A stretch of 64,000 nt of DNA, taken from positions 17,713,595 through 17,777,594 of the forward strand of contig OX335644.1 of NCBI GenBank assembly GCA_946894095.1. Direction: 5' to 3'. The notes beneath the pieces were generated by a model. It saw only the letters and a list, made by a program, of their open reading frames with translations, was not told the DNA's origin and searched no databases. Below, piece by piece: positions 41,545 to 64,000 of this stretch. Position 1 is the first letter of the stretch. The number at the start of each line of letters is the position of its first letter. A program made the position numbers and the translations under genes. This stretch comes from Incurvaria masculella (lineage: Eukaryota > Arthropoda > Insecta > Lepidoptera > Incurvariidae).

Positions 41545-41775
41545 ATTCGCATCATTTGTGATACAGCAGTGAGAATCTTGTCACAGAAATTACTCTTTTC
41601 CTAGCGCTTAACAGCAGTTAGAAACTTGCCATAGCAAAAACGAAGCAAAACCAGCCGCGGTTGGAACCTTTTCCAAATATATTTTATTATGATTGCACTC
41701 AGCTGTAGTTACATCCTTGTCCCATAAAATTACTTTTATAAAGTAAGCACAGCCTTGTCAAAGCATTGGAGTTAG
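41545..41775 (+). repeat. Degenerate repeat of about 40 bp, small array
   Basis: Repeated words 'cagcagt.gagaatcttgtcac', 'cagcagttagaaacttgcca', 'cagccgcggttggaacctt' and 'cagctgtagttacatccttg' at 35-60-bp intervals match the larger array at 46265-46900. Confidence 0.6.
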
Positions 41776-42316
41776 AGAAGAGCAGTTAAAATGTTATCCC
41801 TCCATGACTATTTTGCACTTAACAATTGTGACATCCTCCTTGACAACGGTATGAACGATTCGCTCGAAACGTCGGAGAATGTCTCTTCCCGCCGTAACGA
41901 CCGCGGTAATCTCAAAAGTATCATGAATGTAAATCATTTGAAACGTCAAGTTTTCAGAATGGTATATCTTTCTTGAAAATTGTTCTCATAATTATTTCAT
42001 GGATTAGTCTCGTCTCGCTGTGTTCTCGTATTTGTAAATTTGTGAAATTAAGTTGATGCAAACATTTACATAAATTTTTTTTTCAACTTTTTAGATGATG
42101 GTGCCATTTAGATTTTGTTGAAGATACACGTTCCGAATAATTAAAACGATAATCCAGGTCAACAATTCCGTTTATTTCATGTTAACAATACTATTGTGCT
42201 CTTATAAAATAAATTATTTCATTCACATCGCTGGATGACAGTATTGTTCAAGCATATAAAATGAGTTTATAAGGACATTTTTTTCCTAAAGTAATCAAGT
42301 CAATAAATATGATGTT
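41776..42316. other. Intergenic stretch, nothing recognised
   Basis: AT-rich; the short plus-strand frame at 41791-41976 shows no similarity. Confidence 0.4.
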
Positions 42317-43042
42317 AAGGGGGTATGTGCGTCCATGTAGGTGGCGCCAAAGTCGTTTGTCGCTATTTCTGCTAAAACTCCCCAAAGATTTTAAGTTACT
42401 AACTATATGAATATATATGACAGCACACTACGCAGTTCTTTATTTAAGAATGGCCCGTAAGGTATGCTCCCCATACAAACATAGTTTACTAATAATTTCG
42501 AAACCGCTGTTCCAATTAAATTGATGTTTAATATCTAATATCAGGTAACAAATATCTGTGTCTGCACGCTTTTGTTTTTTTGAAAAAAAAAACTGAATTG
42601 AATGAAAGCAAAAAAAAAAATCTTCATACGAATTTTGTTTTCTCTGTGGTTTGACCGAGGATGCATTTACCGAGAAAACAAAGACATACAAACAGAGATA
42701 TTTTTAGCCTTATATTAGATACCAAATATCAAGTAAATTGGAACAGTTGTTTTCAAATTATTAGTAAACTACGTTTGTATGGGAGGCGAAATTTTATGAT
42801 GAGACATAGTGCTAAAAGTTGCTAATTATAAATGGCAACTTTGGCAATTTTTGCACACATCCTCAAAATTATCTAAGCAATTTTTGCTTATTTGTGTAAT
42901 TGTTTAATGAGATTAAACATTTTACCGATGAATGTGCTCTCCACTAACAGTTATAGTTTGTAACTTCCTATGTTTGAGGAGTTGTAGTGAAATAGCTACG
43001 AACGACTGTGCACTATCTACTTTGCAGACACACCCCCTTAAT
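42317..43042. mobile_element. Foldback element G copy 2, with nested foldback H
   Basis: Left arm 'taagggggtatgtgcgtcca' to 'gctaaaactccccaaag'; right arm ends 'cagacacacccccttaa'. The arms match those of 11174-12198. The centre holds element H. Confidence 0.85.
42471..42783. mobile_element. Foldback element H copy 2
   Basis: 'ccatacaaacatagtttact' at the left and 'agtaaactacgtttgtatgg' at the right, with 'gctgttccaatt/aattggaacagttg' inside the arms. Same family as 21907-22216. Confidence 0.87.
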
Positions 43043-43500
43043 AGAATATGGATTAGGTGATCAATAATAACATGACATGACCACCATCAAAAGTAATTAG
43101 GGATGGTTCCAAAAATTATCTTTCCCCGAAATCAGATGGTTTCCTGCAGTTCTTCAAGTTGTTCATTACAATGTTACAAGATGTTACAGACAATAAAACA
43201 TTTAGCAAACACAAAGTAAGTATATTCCGTCATCACACAAAGGGCACTAACTTTCAACGGAATGTAAGACCGCATTTCTGCCGACAAATTAAATAATAAA
43301 TTAGCCCGAATCAATTAGAAAAACATTCCAAGGTCGGGTACGTAACACATAATGCAACGTGACATTGTGTGGTAAATGATGTGATAAAGTGATACACCAC
43401 ATTGGCTATATTTTTACCGGAATCTAGATAGCACCATTATGTAAACATTGGGAACTAACTTAATGTATATGCACGCATCAACCTCAAGAAAAATATTATT
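43043..43500. other. Intergenic stretch, nothing recognised
   Basis: AT-rich, no protein-like frame and no repeat recognised by eye. Confidence 0.4.
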
Positions 43501-43502
43501 TT

Positions 43503-43907
43503 TTTATGCGACCTGACATGGGTGGCTAATACCACACAACTAATGTTATGATATTAGCCCAATACACCACATTCCCGAAGGAATTTAGTGCCATGCCAGG
43601 ACCTTCCCTTTATGAGCACGGCTACATTGAACTGGATGGAAAACACGGACAATTTTTCATTGCCGCTTTGACCATCTTTTCATCCAATGCGATGGTACCA
43701 ACCCGGGCGGGCTCAAACCCTACCACCTAGTAGGGGAATGGGACCTACAGTTTTACATGGATTCCGAACCATGGAGCAGCTCGCATTCGTGACTAAATGC
43801 ACTTATCAAACTCGGAAAGAGAAAGACAGTGGTGCATGTCGGAATTAAACCCAGGCCTACAGTAGGCCGTACGGTAGGCCAGTCCCTGCGCCACTAGGCC
43901 AAAAGCA
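43503..43907 (-). mobile_element. SINE B, full-length copy
   Basis: Complete from the tail ('tatgcgacctgacatgggtg') to the tRNA-like head in reverse (a B-box inverse 'ggaattaaacccaggcc' and an A-box inverse 'gccactaggcca'). The best reverse-orientation copy in the window. Confidence 0.9.
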
Positions 43908-44972
43908 TGGTGAAAAAATTGTTATAACCAAAAATATGGTAAAAATATTAAGAAATTCGATAAATTCACCATGCATTTTTTATCAAGAATTATGCATGTT
44001 TTGACAATACTATTAATTTAATGGAATAGTAAGGTATGAGGATTTCACATATGTTAATTTGTAAGATTATGTTAATGCGTATATTAAATTATAATTTCAA
44101 CTCTTTCAATAATGGCACCCACTGGATTCCGTTAAAGAACTACCGAGCGTTTCAAATCACATTAAACCAAACGACATCAATCTCCTTTTTTAGCATCAGC
44201 TCATCTCCACAAGACATAGGTGACAATCAAAAGAAACAAATAAACAAAACTCTTGTCATTTCATAATAGCCCGAAGCCATCCAAACATTGAGTGATGCGA
44301 CCTTCAAACAAGTTTGATACAAAATCCAGCGTCAAGTGCTCGGTCCTGAATCAGTAAAGTTTTTTCGGGTAAATTAACTACTTATAGCTTAAAAATGTAA
44401 AAATAACAATCATGCCCTTAAAAATATCTTAATTTAAACGATTCTTACTAAAAGCAAAACATGTGAAACGGACCACGCATAAAATTCGGTTCCATGTGTG
44501 AGTGTTAAATATTATATCTGTCGCGAGTCCGTACTATTTGAACATTTATCTATTTTCACGTAGTTTAAATAATGCAATGTAGCAAGTAATAGGGTGGGTT
44601 GCGAGTGTAGGAACTGCTTCGTAATTTTCACTTATCCACATTACTTATTCAGATACCCGAACCGTCCTCGGCATACATACATATATAAAATAGATTGATT
44701 TACTCCATTCACACATTATCATTAAATAATTTACAATTATTCACAATCACTTTCCCATTTTCGTTCGCAAAGTCACGGATTGTATTTATGCATAGCGCCA
44801 TCGGGCACCTGACACGTTGGATGCCTGAGAACGGTTGCACTCCCTCGGGGCTGCAAAGTGATAGCATGTTTGAAGAACGGCTGACAGACGTTTCTGAGAC
44901 GTGTCACCAATTGCGTCATCGCTCACTGGGTTCTTCTCAAGTTCTGCGACGGATGTAATCTGGAAGTCCCGA
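43908..44972. other. Stretch downstream of SMARCAD1
   Basis: AT-rich to about 44780, then more balanced. On the minus strand this is the end of, or just beyond, the SMARCAD1 3' UTR. No independent gene recognised. Confidence 0.45.
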
Positions 44973-45073
44973 GTAGCGCGGCGCTTGACCCTGTAGCACG
45001 GCGCTTGACCGAGTAGTGCGGCGCTTGACCGAATAGCACGGCGCTTGACCGAAAAGCACGGCGCTTGACCAAG
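44973..45073 (-). repeat. 20-bp minisatellite in the SMARCAD1 3' UTR
   Basis: Five units of the type GTAGCACGGCGCTTGACCGA with one to four differences each, about 95 bp past the SMARCAD1 stop codon and therefore probably transcribed. Confidence 0.88.
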
Positions 45074-45167
45074 CAGCATTCGAGATTGTGGAGAATTCAG
45101 GGTCGAGCGATGACAGAATGGGAGGTACGGCGGCGGTTGGGGTGTCAGCGAGATCGCCGCCACCGCA

Positions 45168-64000
<18,833 letters not shown>

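Overview
This window looks like a stretch of a lepidopteran (moth or butterfly) nuclear genome. It is AT-rich and intron-rich, and it is dominated by transposable elements and short interspersed repeats. One of these, a roughly 220-300 bp family beginning near CCGGCCAAGTGCGAGTC and carrying a short (GACG)n run, is to my knowledge typical of Lepidoptera. No bacterial, organellar, rRNA or CRISPR feature is present.

Two host genes can be assembled from exons, both on the minus strand. (1) At 7113-30077 lies a gene with a PAM2 motif followed by a C-terminal MIF4G domain, i.e. a PAIP1/CTIF-type translation-initiation adaptor of about 540 residues in nine coding exons. (2) At 45168 to beyond 64000 lies the SNF2-family chromatin remodeler SMARCAD1 (Etl1). 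Fourteen coding exons are visible, covering a CUE domain, both helicase lobes and the C-terminus. Their 2448 nt give exactly 816 codons with consistent splice phases; the N-terminus lies beyond the right edge.

From left to right: 1-3560 holds the 5' part of a Jockey/I-type non-LTR retrotransposon (minus). 3.6-5.3 kb is repeat debris. 5.3-7.2 kb is the 3' flank of the MIF4G gene, containing eleven tandem 118-bp units copied from its last exon. 7-30 kb is the MIF4G gene, whose introns are packed with SINEs, MITEs, foldback elements, decayed mariners and RT fragments. 30-45 kb is intergenic, with a second decayed mariner, foldback elements, a TTAA-flanked MITE, a tandem repeat and a GC-rich island without a convincing gene. 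45-64 kb is SMARCAD1, with an apparently intact mariner (52787-54071) in one intron and a 4.8-kb Ty3/gypsy LTR retrotransposon (58961-63802) in the intron that splits the CUE domain.

The two host genes have no evident functional link: one acts in cytoplasmic mRNA translation, the other in nuclear chromatin remodelling. The notable biology is how closely repeats crowd exon borders. Elements lie within 10-40 bp of several splice sites, one apparently supplies a splice donor, a coding exon has spawned a 118-bp tandem array, and a SMARCAD1 exon has a decayed copy in the neighbouring intron.
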